Assembly (NCBI GenBank): GCA_002308935.1
Contig: DBWN01000259.1
Coordinates: 1 to 6,292, forward strand
DNA length: 6,292 nt
Source of the DNA: Bacteroidales bacterium UBA1237
GTDB taxonomy: Bacteria > Bacteroidota > Bacteroidia > Bacteroidales > UBA932
Direction: 5' to 3'
Shown here: positions 5,621-6,292 of the stretch, in pieces
How the letters are laid out: every line of letters starts with the position of its first letter
Position numbering within the stretch: the stretch's first letter is position 1
Notes under the pieces: model-generated
The model's input: the letters and a program-made list of their open reading frames with translations, nothing else
What the model was told of the DNA's origin: nothing
The model's database searches: none
Position numbers and translations under genes: made by a program

Positions 5621-6292
5621 TTCACCTGCTTTGCACTGTTCGGCGTTCACCGCCGTCCTCTTTCCGGAATCCTGCTGCACAACGTATGCCACTATCCGGT
5701 ATTTGCCGTCCTCCTTTTCCACCTCAAAGGAGAACTCCTTGGTGGTCTCCTTACCGGAGCCGAGATGCCCGACGCTTTCCCCGAAGATGTCATTTCCGAT
5801 GAGGAAGCCTTTCAGCACGGAGTTGTTGACGTAATTGTCCCCCGCTCCCATCTGGCTTGCCAGTATTCCGTCTTCGACGATTATTGCGCAAACGGAGTAG
5901 TCGCCCTCCGTGGAGGCGGTGATGCTTACGCTTCCCGTAAGGTTTTTCCCGTCCAGAGTGGACTGTACTGCTATCCCGCAGAGGGCTTCGCCACTCTTGG
6001 AGTCCACGAAACGGGTCATTCTCTCTGAAGAATGCTCCGTAAACTTGGTGGAGTGGTCAAGATCGAAGACCATGGACGGCCATGCCGACACCTTGAATTC
6101 CTTTACAATGTCGTCAGCGGCCTTTATTGACATTTCGTCATTCTGATGGACGCAGATTTCCACGATCCTGCCCGGCCTTTCCTCTTTGGCTTCATGCAGA
6201 GCCTCTCCCATCATCGGGCAGTACTGGCACCAGGATGCCGTGAACTCAAGGGCGAGACTCCTTTGGAAGAACCTTGTCCCCGAATCCATGCT
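5591..6292 (-). CDS. Omp28-like protein with thioredoxin-fold CQYC motif, C-terminal 233 residues, N terminus outside the window
   Basis: The frame stays open to the right edge, so the start and probable signal peptide are missing; the Met at 6289 is followed too soon by the thioredoxin core to be trusted as a start. Numbering from it, SLALEFTASWCQYCP (11-25) carries a redox-type pair Cys21/Cys24, EICVHQND (44-51) is the next strand, and SAWPSMVFD (68-76) supplies the cis-proline Pro71. After about residue 90 comes a beta-rich domain with EDGILASQ and NYVNNSVLKGFL, matching the second half of Omp28-related Bacteroidota proteins (usually EFTGxWCxYCP then YVHNxVLR). These are exported and often lipoproteins; their biochemical job is poorly known, and a disulfide role is inferred from the CxxC only. 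The TAG stop at 5591-5593 lies 14 bases into the next gene. Confidence 0.82.
   Translation of the reverse strand, partial: SMDSGTRFFQRSLALEFTASWCQYCPMMGEALHEAKEERPGRIVEICVHQNDEMSIKAADDIVKEFKVSAWPSMVFDLDHSTKFTEHSSERMTRFVDSKSGEALCGIAVQSTLDGKNLTGSVSITASTEGDYSVCAIIVEDGILASQMGAGDNYVNNSVLKGFLIGNDIFGESVGHLGSGKETTKEFSFEVEKEDGKYRIVAYVVQQDSGKRTAVNAEQCKAGEEKGYRYEKD

Noticed and set aside
1..6292. A complete polysaccharide utilisation locus or defence/mobile system
   Set aside because: No SusC/SusD-like genes, sensor regulator, transposase, integrase, CRISPR repeats or toxin-antitoxin pair can be seen; two glycosidase-type genes alone do not make such a locus.

Overview
The window looks like chromosomal DNA of a Bacteroidales bacterium (phylum Bacteroidota). 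The reasons are the lipoprotein and secreted protein types (GH95 and GHL10 lipoproteins, an Omp28-like protein, a TlpA-like thioredoxin), and upstream of the first-listed gene a clear Bacteroidota-type promoter (TTG, 20 bases, TATCTTTG). Genus cannot be fixed from this sequence. All six supported genes lie on the minus strand, so transcription runs from the right edge (6292) to the left edge (1). Both outer genes are cut by the window.

Layout in order of transcription. (1) 6292-5591: an Omp28-like protein with a thioredoxin-fold CxxC, missing its N terminus. (2) 5604-5110: a small secreted TlpA/thioredoxin-like protein with a second CxxC; its ATG lies inside the end of gene 1. (3) 5089-3599: a GHL10-family glycoside hydrolase-like lipoprotein, 20 bases further on, probably in the same operon. 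(4) 3521-3171: a small acidic/basic helical protein with a perfect EF-hand loop and a 22-residue LEA/apolipoprotein-like repeat; it has a possible promoter of its own and is followed by a strong hairpin. (5) 3095-729: a GH95 exo-glycosidase lipoprotein (alpha-L-fucosidase / alpha-L-galactosidase family) whose active-site loop carries Thr where fucosidases have His. (6) 620-1: the N-terminal half of a PLP-dependent O-acetylhomoserine sulfhydrylase, cut exactly after its PLP-binding lysine, with its own promoter.

Functionally the right half is an envelope module (two periplasmic or surface thiol-redox fold proteins plus a putative cell-wall or surface glycan hydrolase). The middle holds a presumed cytoplasmic stress-type protein, the left a surface or periplasmic sugar-trimming enzyme and a housekeeping sulfur-assimilation gene. 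No SusC/SusD pair, regulator, tRNA, rRNA, CRISPR, IS element or phage gene is visible. I see no convincing evidence for a new multi-gene system; the most interesting points are the GH95 specificity residue, the EF-hand plus LEA-like repeat protein, and the overlapping pair of CxxC proteins.
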